DNA of 64,000 bases from Diplonema papillatum (taxonomy: Eukaryota > Euglenozoa > Diplonemea > Diplonemida > Diplonemidae). Below the pieces are notes generated by a model. The model did no database searches. It was not told the DNA's origin and saw only the letters and a list, made by a program, of their open reading frames with translations. The translations under genes were made by a program, and so were the position numbers. How positions within the stretch are numbered: the first letter of the stretch is position 1; the number at the start of each line of letters is the position of its first letter. This document shows positions 12,187-22,342 of this stretch, piece after piece. The DNA lies in assembly GCA_030068145.1 (NCBI GenBank), contig JAPJBO010000922.1, forward strand, positions 1-64,000, written 5' to 3'.

Positions 12187-13038
12187 CTGTGTCATTGGGT
12201 GAGCGGCTAAAATGTACAACGACACGAACACAATGTGTGGGTGGTAGCAATCAGATGCAGACTGCATCACGGGCAGCCTGAAGCGGGAGGTGTTACTTTC
12301 AGATTCACGTCTCAGGGTCGAGACGCTGGCGACAGAGAATGGATGATCTTGGGCAAACACAAATCTTCCGTGTCATATGTTGACATGTGGCATCTTCTTG
12401 TCCGGAAAGTACACGTTGTGAGCCGCTCTCCACATTGGAATTCGGTGTTTTTTGGGTTCCATCTTTGTTTGATAAGGGAACAAGGGAAAACGACATTCAC
12501 CGATCTGCTATGTATCATCCTGCTTCTTGCATGTCAAAACGTTGTGACCCGAATCACCACATCTGGCGCACTTTCGTTTCTTTGCTGCTGGCGGTGGGTC
12601 ACTTGACGTGCCGCGCTTGGAGCCCTTTCGTGGTTTGTTGATTACCTCGGAGCATATTCGTTTGCAACAACCACATCGAAGGGGACGGACCTCACCATTG
12701 CTTTTCATCCTTCGCTTTTTTTCCCTGCCCCCCAGGAGCGGTATCGTAACGGGAGGAAGTATAATATTATACTTGCACTCAAGGGTTGCAAGGCACGGGC
12801 ACTTGGACGGCGTAAGTCTCACGGATGGATTCCTTCAAATGAACGGCATGGGAACGAGGCGGGGTCTTTTTTCATTCATCCTATGATTGCGACGTTTGTA
12901 AGAATTCAAATTTGGTCGGCAACCTTGTAAAAGTAGTAAATATATGGGATCTTGCTTAAGAGGCCCCAGGTAGGGTAACGCCTGTACAATGACTTTGTAC
13001 AGCACCCACCCACCAAAGGAACTGAACAAAATCTTAAA

Positions 13039-14248
13039 ATGCGCGACTCGGGAATGCGTTTTGTCGAAACATCGGTTGAAGAATTCGCGAGGCAAGACGC
13101 GTATACGAAGTACGATAAGTCATCGGGCACCATGAAGAGACGCTTCAAAGTGACGAGAGCCTTTCTGGAGAAGGTCGCAGGAGCTGACCCGATCGGGTTC
13201 GTTGTATCTCTGTGTACAGAGACTGAGAAGGCCCGAATCTGGCGTGAGTTATCCGGTTCATTTCCTGAAACGTTCAACAGCATCACGCACGAGCTGACAC
13301 GGCGCAAGATCGTGCAGGGTTTGGGATGGGTGAGGCAGCGGTACGCGGTAGTGGGCATGAAAGTTGGGGACAAGCTGTGGGCCAACAGACAGAACGGGGA
13401 AGAGGTGGCAAGAGGCGGGCGACCAACAAAGGTGACCCCGGAAATGAGGCAGCAGGCATTCGACGATCACGAGCAGGCATCGACACCAACGTCACGTGTC
13501 ATCAAAAAGCTTTGCACCGCAGACGAGACGGTTGTCGCACAGAACGTTCTCGTACCCTTCCAGCTGGTGTACGAAGAAAGCGACCTGAATCAAAAGGTGT
13601 CGTACACCACGTACCGCCGGCTACGTGGAGCCCAGTTCCAGCACCTTTCTCGACGGACCGATGTGTGTGACACCTGTGCAGAAGGGAACATGATTAACAA
13701 TCGCCTTCGTGAGTACATTGCCAGTAACAAGAAGTGGCTCACTTCGCAGTACTGGCGATCAGACGCGAGCCCCTTTTTTCTGTTCGGCGCTTTGGACGAA
13801 CCTACTATTCCCCCCCAAGTCACGAGCAGTTTAGCAGTTATGTTGCACCAGCTCATGGAAGTCCAGCTTCATCAGGAATCTGCGGCACGACAGAGGGCAG
13901 CTTACAATGCTCACCTCAAGAACCCACCACCCGGCTGTGTCGTGGTGACATTCGACTTTAAGCAGAAGGGAAAGTTGCCGATGCTGCCAGAAGAGCCTGG
14001 TCAGCTTTTTTACAACCAGGGGGCCTTCTCTCTCCTTGGGTTTGGCTTGCATTGGACAACTGGTGATTCGACCAAACGCCAGCACATTGACATACTGATG
14101 CGCACGCACAATCAGTGCTCGTTTGCCGCAGTGCGTGCTCTGGAGCGGGCAAAGGAATTCTTTCCGGAAGACAAAAAGTGTGTTTACTGGTGTGACTCTG
14201 GTAGGCATTTCCGAAGCCTCCTCTTCATCAGTCGCCTTCTCGAAGAAA
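13039..14248 (+). pseudogene. Unclassified DDE transposase, 5' part
   Basis: About 400 residues from a Met at 13,039. The N-terminal half is helical and basic. A Cys pair lies in RRTDVCDTCAEGN. A likely catalytic core follows: VVVTFDFKQKGKLP, with the candidate first Asp, then the segment ending in KKCVYWCDSGRHFRS with a second candidate Asp. The reading continues into LLEEMR and then meets the repeat at 14,237. After removing that repeat the next residues would be GKTWEKSTASIIFFEGGHGK at 15,611. The layout with a late GHGK-x-D motif recalls P-like, KDZ and IS3EU-type transposases, but I cannot name the family. The gene is not functional as it stands unless the insert is spliced, and no GT-AG pair fits the join. 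Confidence 0.6.
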
Positions 14249-14514
14249 TGCGTAGTTTTGGTTTATTCTTTTGCTTTTAGTTGTCGACAACATTATTTAC
14301 TTTCAGCGTCTTTTCATGCCTTTAAATGACGGTATTTTTGGTATTCTTTCTTCACCATGGTTTTTCTGGACTTTATGGTGCCATAGAGTTGTCGTACTCT
14401 CTCTATGCCGCCCACGTCATGTTCGTTTAGCAGCGGTTGCCGAATCATGCCGTAGCACCGTCCTTTCGCGTTTTTTTGGCTTTTTCTGATAGAAAATACG
14501 TGGTAACACCCTCG
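14237..14514 (+). repeat. Direct repeat, left copy (tgcgtagttttgg family)
   Basis: About 265-275 bp starting aagaaatgcgtagttttgg and ending near atacgtggtaa. A near-identical copy lies at 15,345-15,613. Further related copies lie at 36,935-37,165 and 43,862-44,225. The two local copies flank about 830 bp and together split the transposase gene, like the long terminal repeats of a very small element, but no coding capacity lies between them. Confidence 0.8.
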
Positions 14515-14789
14515 TAGCTCGCCGGGTGAAGCACTCCAACCGAGGTTGGGTTATTGTTATGCCTATTCTAGAGCCTTCCCGCAATCGTCGTCTTTCTGGC
14601 GACGCTACGGGAGAGCTCGTTTCGCTATTTCCGTCGTGGCAATATTATCCGTTCGAGCTGCTTTGAAGCCGAATCACATTCGCATGCATCTACATACGCT
14701 ATGACTCCGCTTTCCCAAGGACAGTTTTGCAGACTCGAGTTTTTCTTTTTCCCTCTCTGATTTTCTTTTCCTTGTTCACTTGCCTTTCC

Positions 14790-15085
14790 AGTTTGCCGGC
14801 CCATTGGCTAACATAAATGTTTGCACAAATTAAAGTATGTCCCGGCTGTCGGTTAGACTCGTGGTTTCTTTTCCTTTTCCCTGTCGCTCGCCTTTCACCT
14901 TCACCGGTCCATTGGCTAACATAAATGTTTGCGCAAATAAAGTAAGTCCCGGCTTTCGGTTGTAGACGCTGATTGTTTGTTTTTTTCCCACTTTTTTGTT
15001 TTCCTTTCCCGGTTGCCGGTCCGTTGGCTAACATAAATGTTTGCGCAAAATTAAGTAAGTCCCGGCTGCCGGTTGTAGACACATT
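14790..15085 (+). repeat. Three imperfect ~110-bp tandem copies
   Basis: The motif ccattggctaacataaatg followed by tttgc.caaat and gtcccggct is repeated at about 14,803, 14,910 and 15,020. The copies differ by scattered substitutions. They fill part of the DNA between the two direct repeats. Confidence 0.8.
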
Positions 15086-15344
15086 TCAATTTTTGGTCAA
15101 CTGGCAAATCGGACGTATCGTGTGGTAGATATTTGCAAAGACTTCTATCAAAGAAGCTATTTAGCGTGTTGTCAGTTTTCTCACTTCCGTCCACAGAGCG
15201 GATGGTGAGGCACGTCGTCAGAACTTTCTGTTCCGCCACGTGGCTTTTGAGGACATTTGATAGCAGTTCCGAAGAAGTGCATCAATGTTTTGCCAAATCC
15301 TCCACTGGTAGCTCTAACGAGACCCATGTGGTAGATCGGTAGAA

Positions 15345-15613
15345 AGAAATGCGTAGTTTTGGTTTATTCTTTTGCTTTTAGTTGTCGACAACATTATTTA
15401 CTTTCAGCGTCTTTTCATGCCTTTAAATGACGGTATTTTTGGTATTCTTTCTTCACCATGGTTTTTCTGGACTTTATGGTGCCATAGAGTTGTCGTACTC
15501 TCTCTATGCCGCCCACGTCATGTTCGTTTAGCAGCGGTTGCCGAATCATGCCGTAGCACCGTCCTTTCGCGTTTTTTTGGCTTTTTCTGATAGAAGATAC
15601 GTGGTAAAACGTG
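15345..15613 (+). repeat. Direct repeat, right copy (tgcgtagttttgg family)
   Basis: Near-identical to 14,237-14,514, with one G/A difference near the right end (gaagatacgtgg against gaaaatacgtgg). The transposase frame resumes immediately after it. Confidence 0.8.
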
Positions 15614-16208
15614 GGAAAAATCGACGGCTTCGATAATTTTCTTTGAGGGCGGGCACGGCAAGAACGACCGTGACCAGCACTTCGGCTCTGTTAGCCGGGC
15701 ACTCGACATGGCATCCCGCAAGAACGCCGTGCAAACGTTGAACGATGTCAAAGGAGTGATAGAAAGGATTGCTTGCACAGCGGCAGTTCAAGTTCGTATC
15801 CGTTCACAAACCGCCACTTTCAACGTCAGAAAGATAGGGAACGTCATGGTCATCGGGTCATATGAGAAAGACAGCCTTGGCAATGTGACAGTTCATGACT
15901 TCAGTGGTGAACCGGGGTGCAAACTTCGAGCGAAAACCCGCCCTGTGGCCTTCACGTTCACGCCAAAGGTCTCGGACAAGCTGCCGCTGTGCAACTCAGA
16001 TAGTGAGTGTGACGTACTGAGTAGCAGGAGTGAGTGCTCGTCATCTAGCTCAAGCGAAGGTCTGAAAGGAAGGCTCCATAAAAAGCGGCTCAAGAAGAAA
16101 CAGGTTTTCGACGAGCTGGCTGCGAAAGACCAAAAAGAGGCTAAGAGAGCAAGAACCACTGGCAGGAAACCTGTAGCAAAGTCAGCAAGTCGCGGCACGA
16201 AGCGGTAG
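15611..16208 (+). pseudogene. Unclassified DDE transposase, 3' part
   Basis: The frame opens just after the right-hand direct repeat and reads FFEGGHGKNDRDQHFG, a motif typical of the last catalytic block of DDE transposases, followed by an all-helical segment, a Ser-rich acidic patch and a very basic tail ending in SRGTKR at 16,208. An internal Met at 15,708 is not the true start; the reading continues upstream of it. It is the continuation of the gene that starts at 13,039. Confidence 0.6.
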
Positions 16209-16452
16209 CCAACTCGATGGTATTCCGCTGCTCTTTTCCTTCCTTCATCAGAATCAATCAAGGGACATCGAAATCCAGAAAAACAGCGTTTTGTGCTCAA
16301 AAGAAGGCTCGCCGAGAGCATTTGAGCTCGAAATCGGCTCGCAAACATGGTTTTTGGGGGGGTGTGGGTCCTATACCCCACTTGCCCAGTATCTTACTAT
16401 GCCAGAAAACATCTGCCCAAACCCCCCCCCCCCCCCCCCCTTTTGGCATCGT

Positions 16453-17891
16453 ACCATATTATACTTGCACTCAAGGGTTGCAAGGCACGGGCACTTGGAC
16501 GGCGTAAGTCTCACGGATGGATTCCTTCAAATGAACGGCATGGGTAAACGAGGCGGGGTCTTTTTTCATTCATCTTGCTATGATTGCGACGTTTGTAAGA
16601 ATTAGTAAATTTGGTCGGCAACCTTGTAAAACGTAGTAAATATATGGGATCTTGCTTAAGAGCCACATCCATCAGACTTTGGAAAACGTAGAGCTCTTTT
16701 GTGGAGCCCTCCGTTCTTCGGTGGCATGTCTCGCAGTCGACGTCGGGGACACGGGTTGCCTTCTTGTTCTTCACTTTCTGTACGAGAACTTCGAGTGGCT
16801 CGGTGTAAGCTTTTTACGCCTCAACACACCCTGGGTCCCTTAGGACTTTCTCGTCGTCCCTGTTGCCTTGAACATAGTCGATCCAACCCTCACGCCGCCC
16901 TCGCCGACGCGGACATCCTCCGTCAGGATCGACTGCATGGAGAGTGAAGTGCTCACCCAGCAGCTGCACATCCGCGCCGTACCCGCCAACGGTCCGCACG
17001 AAGCCGAAGATCTGACGGGACTGTGCGGCGCCTCGGGGCTCGTCGCTCTCAGGGTCAGGCGCCGCTCTCTTCAACGCTCTGATCATCCTGCGGATGTCGT
17101 CAGCAGGATTCTCGAGAACCCAACCATCCGCCGTGTCCTCGGCTAAGATGGCGTTGATGATGTTGTGGGGCGCCTTGTACGCCTCATCTTTCATGCCTAC
17201 AGGTATCCGCCGACTTTCTCAAGCCTCCGGACCGTCGTCGGGTATGGATGCACGCCCTCGCTCGCACGCCACTCCCTGTACGTGGCCGTGTTCGAGTTGT
17301 TGACCCTCCTTGTGCCTGCAGTCGTGTACAGGCTCCTCATGCGAGGGCGGGCTGCATCAGGGGGACGTCCTCGAGGGCACGCTTTAGCGCCCGCCGCTGA
17401 GACGTTGACCTCTTCTCAACCGGTGTTACGGGACTGACCAGCGCAGGAGAGCTCTGATCACGCGCTCTCACCAAGTCCTGTACTCTGCGGTACAGCTCAG
17501 GACTGGGCACACGCACCGGAAGTGCCCACATCGGAAGCCTCTCCAGTGTCAGAAGGGTCGTATCGTCCGGGAGGCCTCGGAGGCTTCTACTCACGTCCCT
17601 CCACTCTTCCTCATTGAACAAGGTCCGCAGAAACGCGACCCACCCAATCATCTTTTCTGGGGCAGGAAGGGCGGGAAGAAAAGAGAAAGAGAGACATAAA
17701 TAGAGGTAGCGAGGGTTTGGAGGAGGACGCTGGCGTGCGTCGGGGCCAGTGAGAAGCACCGGCTACATTCAAGCCTTCGAGTTTGCTGAGCCGGACGTCC
17801 AGTAGCTGTACCCCCTTCTGCAATACCTATCCCTCTTCTGTGATGTCATCTGCCTCACACGTGTGGGCCTCATAGCACCCACATGAACAAA
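16453..17891. repeat. Array unit F, first part
   Basis: Array sequence resumes after the DDE transposon at the point equivalent to 2,737 and runs to the point equivalent to 2,028. About 390 bp equivalent to 3,134-3,520 are missing. It carries several substitutions not seen in A-E, so it is older or less well homogenised. The unit continues at 21,385, on the other side of the retroelement. Confidence 0.9.
16814..17759 (-). mobile_element. Tyrosine-recombinase remnant in unit F
   Basis: Shortened copy of the remnant described for unit A, with the same order of parts. Broken. Confidence 0.7.
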
Positions 17892-17995
17892 ATACTCGAC
17901 GTAGCTGCTTCGACTCCGAATGAAAGGGGGGAAATATAGAGGTAAGGGGCAAATACAATACAAACACAATCTGATTTGTTCTTCGCTTACACCAC
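17892..17995 (-). repeat. Split direct repeat, B half
   Basis: On the minus strand it reads aaatcagattgtgtttgtat... to gcagctacgtcgagtat. It matches the B halves at 29,934-30,034, 30,238-30,333, 54,272-54,363 and 63,253-63,345. Confidence 0.85.
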
Positions 17996-18783
17996 GACGA
18001 AACTCCCACGTGGGCCCGCAAGGTTCATGCCGAAATACCCGCGGACGCCCTCATCCAGTTCGAACTGGTAGAAGTAGCTCTTCGCATCCGCCAGGTAGAC
18101 GACCGCCGAGCTTAGCACCCGATCGATCACGTCGGGCATGGAGGGCAGGAGCATCGGAGGCGGTCGGGGCATGACAGCGTTCAGCTTTCGTCCATCGCAC
18201 ACGAACCTCTCCCCCCCGCTCTTCTTGGGAACCGTGAATGCGGGGAGCACGACTCTCGGATGCTCGTGTGCTACCTCCGCGACACCGTACTTCAGCAGGT
18301 CCGGAAGGTGGTGTAGCATCCGCCTCGAGGTCCCGCGCGCTATGGCCTCTGAGTGCCAAGAGGAGGCGTCGCGGACTAGTGCGGACTCGAGAGACTCACG
18401 CGACCTGATAACGTCCAACACGCCTCCGAGTAGGCCGTGTGTATCCATGGCAAGGAGCCTGTCGAGATCCATGAAGGAGGACGTGATGGGCGCTAAATAC
18501 CCCTCCGAGCTGCGCTGCGCCGGAGGAGCGGCAAGCTCGTTGACGATGAGGTCGCCCCCGTAGGCGACGGTGACGAAAGGCGTAAAATCCGACGGCGGGG
18601 CATCGCCGATGCCCCCATGGTGCCGGATCGCTTCCAAAAACGCCGGGGGGGGTACATCCTGCGACAAAGCATCGGGTCCAGGATAGCACTTGGACAGGGG
18701 GTTACGAGGAGCTCTCTTCGGCGGCCTGTATGGGAAAACCGGTTCCAAAGGGATGCTTACAGGAGGGTTGCCGACGCGCATGC
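17987..18783 (-). mobile_element. Reverse-transcriptase region of the retroelement
   Basis: A reading that can start at a Met near 18,783 shows the finger and early palm blocks of a DIRS/PAT-type reverse transcriptase: PAFTVPKKSGGERFVCDGRK, then VVYLADAKSYFYQFELDEG with the first catalytic Asp. The reading leads into the B repeat. The element is broken, so no further enzyme domains follow here. Confidence 0.8.
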
Positions 18784-19610
18784 CGTCTCCCGGACGAGGG
18801 GCACCTCCGCCTCCGGGAGGTAGCGTACCAAAGCGTCCTGGGTCGCGTGGCGGGACACCCTCTGGAGCGTGTCGAGGTCGACGCCCATTTTTAGGAGGCG
18901 AAACAGCGCCCCCCGGCGGAGAGAGTGCCCCGTCAGGGCCTGATTCGACCTCTTCAACGCCGCTACGACGCGGCGAAACGTCACGCCCGCGAAAATGCGC
19001 TGACCCGGGCGTGCGGAGCGGAGGAGAGATCGGAGAGTCTCGTCCTCCTCCGGTGGAAGGACCACGCCGGTCACTTGTCCCAAACGGAAGGGGTCCGACT
19101 TCGAACCGACCCAGTTCACGGACCAGAAGTCGGGGCTCTCGGTCACGTTCCGGGCCTCCCTGGTGAGAACGTCGTCCACCCGGGCTGCTCCCTGCCACGC
19201 GAGAGTGATGGCCAGACGCATCACGGGATCCGTCTCGAGGCGCACGGCGCGCGCCACATCCTCTTTCGTCGCCGGAACTGCCTGCTTGGCGGGACGCAAG
19301 GCACCCGCCCTCTTCAGGGATCGGATGAAGTCTCGAACCAGCTGGCTCTCTATGGGCCGACCGAGTCGCCTCTCCGCGGACTGTATGTTGACCACATACT
19401 GTACCGCGGTGGATGTCGAGATGCTGTTGGGCTCGCGCGACAAGAGACGCGTCACGAACAGAACGACCGCCGTCGGAACGTCCAACGGCGTACCGAATCG
19501 CGTCTCCCAGTGACGGCGGAACTCTAGGAAACGCCGGTATACCGAATGAACGCCGCGTCGCGTCGACAACGCCAGCGCGTCGCCGATGTACGAGTTGGCC
19601 TTGCCAACAA
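18757..19610 (-). mobile_element. Tyrosine recombinase of the retroelement
   Basis: The last ~283 residues of a long minus-strand frame form a full-looking tyrosine recombinase. An SAM-like N-terminal domain (RGVHSVYRRFLEFRRHWETR) is followed by the catalytic boxes: GAARVDDVL with the first Arg, HSLRRGALFRLLKMG with His and second Arg, SRHATQDALVRYLP with the second His and the Tyr. The enzyme would insert a circular DNA intermediate. It overlaps the start of the reverse-transcriptase reading by about 26 bp. Confidence 0.85.
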
Positions 19611-19706
19611 GTCTCTCCCGCTCGCCGTTCGACAGCGGAGGTTCCAACAAGAGCGCCCGACCACCGGATGTCGCGCGCGGAGGTGGGGGGAACCGGTCCA
19701 AGACAC

Positions 19707-21175
19707 TCACCGAGACCCTTTCCTCCTGCTGCCGGCGCGTGCCCCGTCCGCCTGAGGAGGGGGGGCTGCGCTGTGGGGAGGGGCAGCGCGCCTCGTCGGC
19801 TGTAACCCCGACCCCCGCGACCTGGCGGGCTTCGCCGGCTGTTCGTCCGCCTTCCGCATCGCCTGAAACCCCCGGCGCAGGTAGGCGGGCACCTCGTCCT
19901 CCTCGTGGTACCCCTTCTGGAGGTCCGCCGCAACGGACCAGCCCGCCTTGAGGGCTGTTTTGAGCACCACCATGCGGTGCAGGGTGCTCTCCGCGAGCCG
20001 CACCATCCCCTCTTGGTCGGAGGTGTCGTCCATCAGATGTAGGATGCACGAGAGGTGGTGGAGGAGGTGCTGGCCGTCGTTCGCCAGGGCCTGCGACCCA
20101 TTTAGGACTTCCGCAAAAATATCGCGGATGTGGACGAGGAGCAGCGACTTCTCGACCGGCCCGTAGGACAGCCACACGCGGGGGTCGAGGAGCCCGGGGC
20201 CCGGGGTGATCAGCGCTGGTTGGGATTGAACGGACCCGCGCTCCAGCGCGTCGAGCGGGTCCTGCTGAAAAACCTCCGTCTGGGAGGGTGCCGAGAAATG
20301 TTGCCCCGCGAAGGGGTTCTCCTGAGCCGGTTGGGAGGGCTGCGTCGGCGCCGGAACGGGAGCCGGCGGCTGGGGGGCAGAGAAGGGCGCCGGAGTATGG
20401 CCTGCCCCCGCGTGGTGAGACCCGAACGGGACGCGCGAGGCATCGACGAGGGGAGGCGGAGGCGGCACCTCCATGCCGCGCTGGACAGATGGACGCTGAG
20501 GGGCTGGGGGCGAGGAGCGTTCCACGAGCGCCAGCACCATCGCGGTGAGGCGCTCCACCTGGCTCTCCAGGCGCCGGATGTCGTCCGGGCGTTCCGCAAA
20601 CGTCACCCGCCTCGCGGGTGTGTCCTGCACGTCGACCTGCAGGGCCCGGGCGACCTCTTCGTCCCCCTCCGGTGTTCCCGGGAGCGGAATCCCCGAGGGG
20701 GTGCGCGGAGCAGCAGCGGAAGACGAGGCGGCGGAGGGGTCGGCCGCGGCAGCAGCAGCAGAGGTGGCGGCAGTCGAGGAGGCGTGGGCCGCGGCGGCGC
20801 GAGAAAGCGGCGTAATCCGCCGAGTCCGAGTGCGCGGCGTCAGCGGAGCGGCCAGGCAGCCGAGGGGAGGGGCCTTCGTGGTGGGCCGGCGACACTGAGC
20901 GTACCAGCTCTTCGAAGTCCGCAGGGGTGGCCGTGGGCGCGGACGCGCACGCCAACCAAGCCAACACCCACTGCGCCGTCCCGCTCGGCGGCTCCTCGCC
21001 CCCCAGGGCCCCTAGCAGAGACCTCAGGTACGCGTCCGCGGAAGCGCCGGCATCCCCCGCCAACCGGATAATCGGCCGCAGCCGACCATTGTCCGGACGA
21101 AAATGGAAAGCGGACGGAACTTGGAGCCCCGTAGCCTGCTTCACCCACTCCACCGCGGCCTCCCTGCTCCACTTC
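19707..21175 (-). mobile_element. Gag-like region of the retroelement
   Basis: The first Met after the A repeat (near 21,175) opens a reading with MKWSREAAVEWVKQATGLQ. A second reading, from a Met at 20,630, starts with a short coiled coil (RRLESQVERLTAMVLALVER), a Pro-rich linker and a helical domain (YGPVEKSLLLVHIRDIFAEV). No zinc knuckle was seen. The position and composition suggest a nucleocapsid-type protein. The region belongs to a broken element. Confidence 0.5.
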
Positions 21176-21182
21176 ATCCCTT

Positions 21183-21384
21183 TTTGTTCTTCGCTTACAC
21201 CACCGTGTGTTGTTTTCTCACTCAGGACTTTGACCTGTTGTGTTTGTGTGATTTGTCGTGTAGGGGTAGACCCGCATGACCTCACGTCCGTTCAACACGT
21301 GGTTCGGTAGTTACAGCACTTGGGATCCCTTCTGTTCTTTGTCGGGCAGCATCGTCGAGCATTTCCTTTCAAGCTGGCGCTTAT
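21183..21384 (-). repeat. Split direct repeat, A half
   Basis: On the minus strand it reads ttacataagcgccagctt... to ggtggtgtaagcgaagaac. It is the 5' end of the retroelement and matches the A halves at about 30,035-30,237, 40,198-40,412, 54,076-54,270 and 63,345-63,562. Confidence 0.85.
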
Positions 21385-21420
21385 GTAAAAAAAAAACATT
21401 CTTCGCATCGTAAAACATAC

Positions 21421-21519
21421 TCTTGTCCTGCACGTCAACCTTGGCACCAGCTGCGATCAATTCCTTGACACCGTCTGAGTGACCGTTCTCGCTGGCAACA
21501 TGCAGAGCCGTCCAACCAT
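21421..21519 (-). CDS. Ankyrin-repeat exon, unit F
   Basis: 99-bp exon with the same acceptor and a GTATGT donor. It has Trp at 5, His at 9, Val at 10, Glu at 13, and DG in place of EV at positions 18-19, with DK at the junction. The last exon base is A rather than G, so the residue made with the next exon would be Asn instead of Asp. It is the most diverged copy and lies directly beside the inserted retroelement, which leaves its donor side only 36 bp of array intron. Confidence 0.8.
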
Positions 21520-22342
21520 CTGTGTCATTGGGTGAGCGGCTAAAATGTACAACGACACAAACACAATGTGTGGGTGGTAGCAATCAGATGCAGACGGAGG
21601 TGTTACTTTCAGATTCACGTCTCAGGGTCGAGACGCTGGCGACAGAGAATGGATGATCTTGGGCAAACACAAATCTTCCGTGTCATATGTTGACATGTGG
21701 CATCTTCTTGTCCGGAAAGTACACGTTGTGAGCCGCTCTCCACATTGGAATTCGGTGTTTTTTGGGTTCCATCTTTGTTTGATAAGGGAACAAGGGAAAA
21801 CGACATTCACCGATCTGCTATGTATCATCCTGCTTCTTGCATGTCAAAACGTTGTGACCCGAATCACCACATCTGGCGCACTTTCGTTTCTTTGCTGCTG
21901 GCGGTGGGTCACTTGACGTGCCGCGCTTGGAGCCCTTTCGTGGTTTGTTGATTACCTCGGAGCATATTCGTTTGCAACAACCACATCGAACGGGACGGAC
22001 CTCACCATTGCTTTTCATCCTTCGCTTTTTTCCCTGCCCCCCCGGATGGATTCCTTCAAATGAACGGCATGGGTAAACGAGGCGGGGTCTTTTTTGATTC
22101 ATCTTGCTATGATTGCGACGTTTGTAAGAATTAGTAAATTTGGTCGGCAACCTTGTAAAACGTAGTAAATATATGGGATCTTGCTTAAGAGCCACATCCA
22201 TCTCCCTTGGGAAAACGTAGAGCTCTTTTGTGGAGCCCTCCGTTCTTCGGTGGCATGTCTCGCAGTCGACGTCGGGGACACGGGTTGCCTTCTTGTTCTT
22301 CACTTTCTGTACGAGAACTTCGAGTGGCTCGGTGTAAGCTTT

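Larger units (their letters stand above)
1..12960. repeat. Tandem array of 2,523-bp units (units A-E)
   Basis: The same sequence recurs every 2,523 bp, for example the block starting at 57 returns at 2,580, 5,103 and 7,626. Unit D lacks about 64 bp near 10,055, so later landmarks shift to 10,085 and 12,608. Long translated stretches in all six frames are identical between units, so the units are near-identical outside the ankyrin exon. By eye the only other clear base difference among A-E is one G/A near 1,997. The array runs off the left edge of the window and ends at 12,960, where the last unit shows small deletions before the DDE transposon. Each unit holds one ankyrin exon, one dead tyrosine recombinase and one zinc-knuckle remnant, all on the minus strand. 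Confidence 0.95.
12961..16452 (+). mobile_element. DDE DNA transposon inserted in the array
   Basis: Array sequence stops at 12,960 and resumes at 16,453. The last 204 bp on the left side are also the first on the right, so unit positions equivalent to 2,737-2,940 are present on both sides; this is too long for a target duplication and suggests a rearranged junction. Inside is a transposase-like gene split by a second repeat. Terminal inverted repeats were not found. The right side ends in a C-run near 16,423-16,440. Confidence 0.55.
17892..21384 (-). mobile_element. PAT/TOC-like tyrosine-recombinase retroelement
   Basis: The element lies inside an A-tract of the unit F intron: array sequence ends acatgaacaaa at 17,891 and resumes aaaaaacattcttcg at 21,385, with no clear target duplication, as expected for integration by a tyrosine recombinase. 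On the minus strand it has, in order, an A-type terminal repeat, a Gag-like region, a tyrosine recombinase, a reverse-transcriptase region and a B-type terminal repeat. A and B are the two halves of one split direct repeat; they lie side by side at 29,928-30,333, 54,076-54,363 and 63,253-63,562. The element is broken. It is younger than the unit it sits in. Confidence 0.8.

Noticed and set aside
14248-15613. Reading the insert in the DDE transposase as a spliceosomal intron
   Set aside because: The in-frame join would need a GTAG... start and an ...ATAC end; no GT-AG pair fits, and the segment is bounded by direct repeats found elsewhere.
20130-21071. 313-codon Arg/Gly-rich plus-strand frame
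   Set aside because: Antisense to the Gag-like region of the retroelement; composition is that of GC-rich shadow frames.
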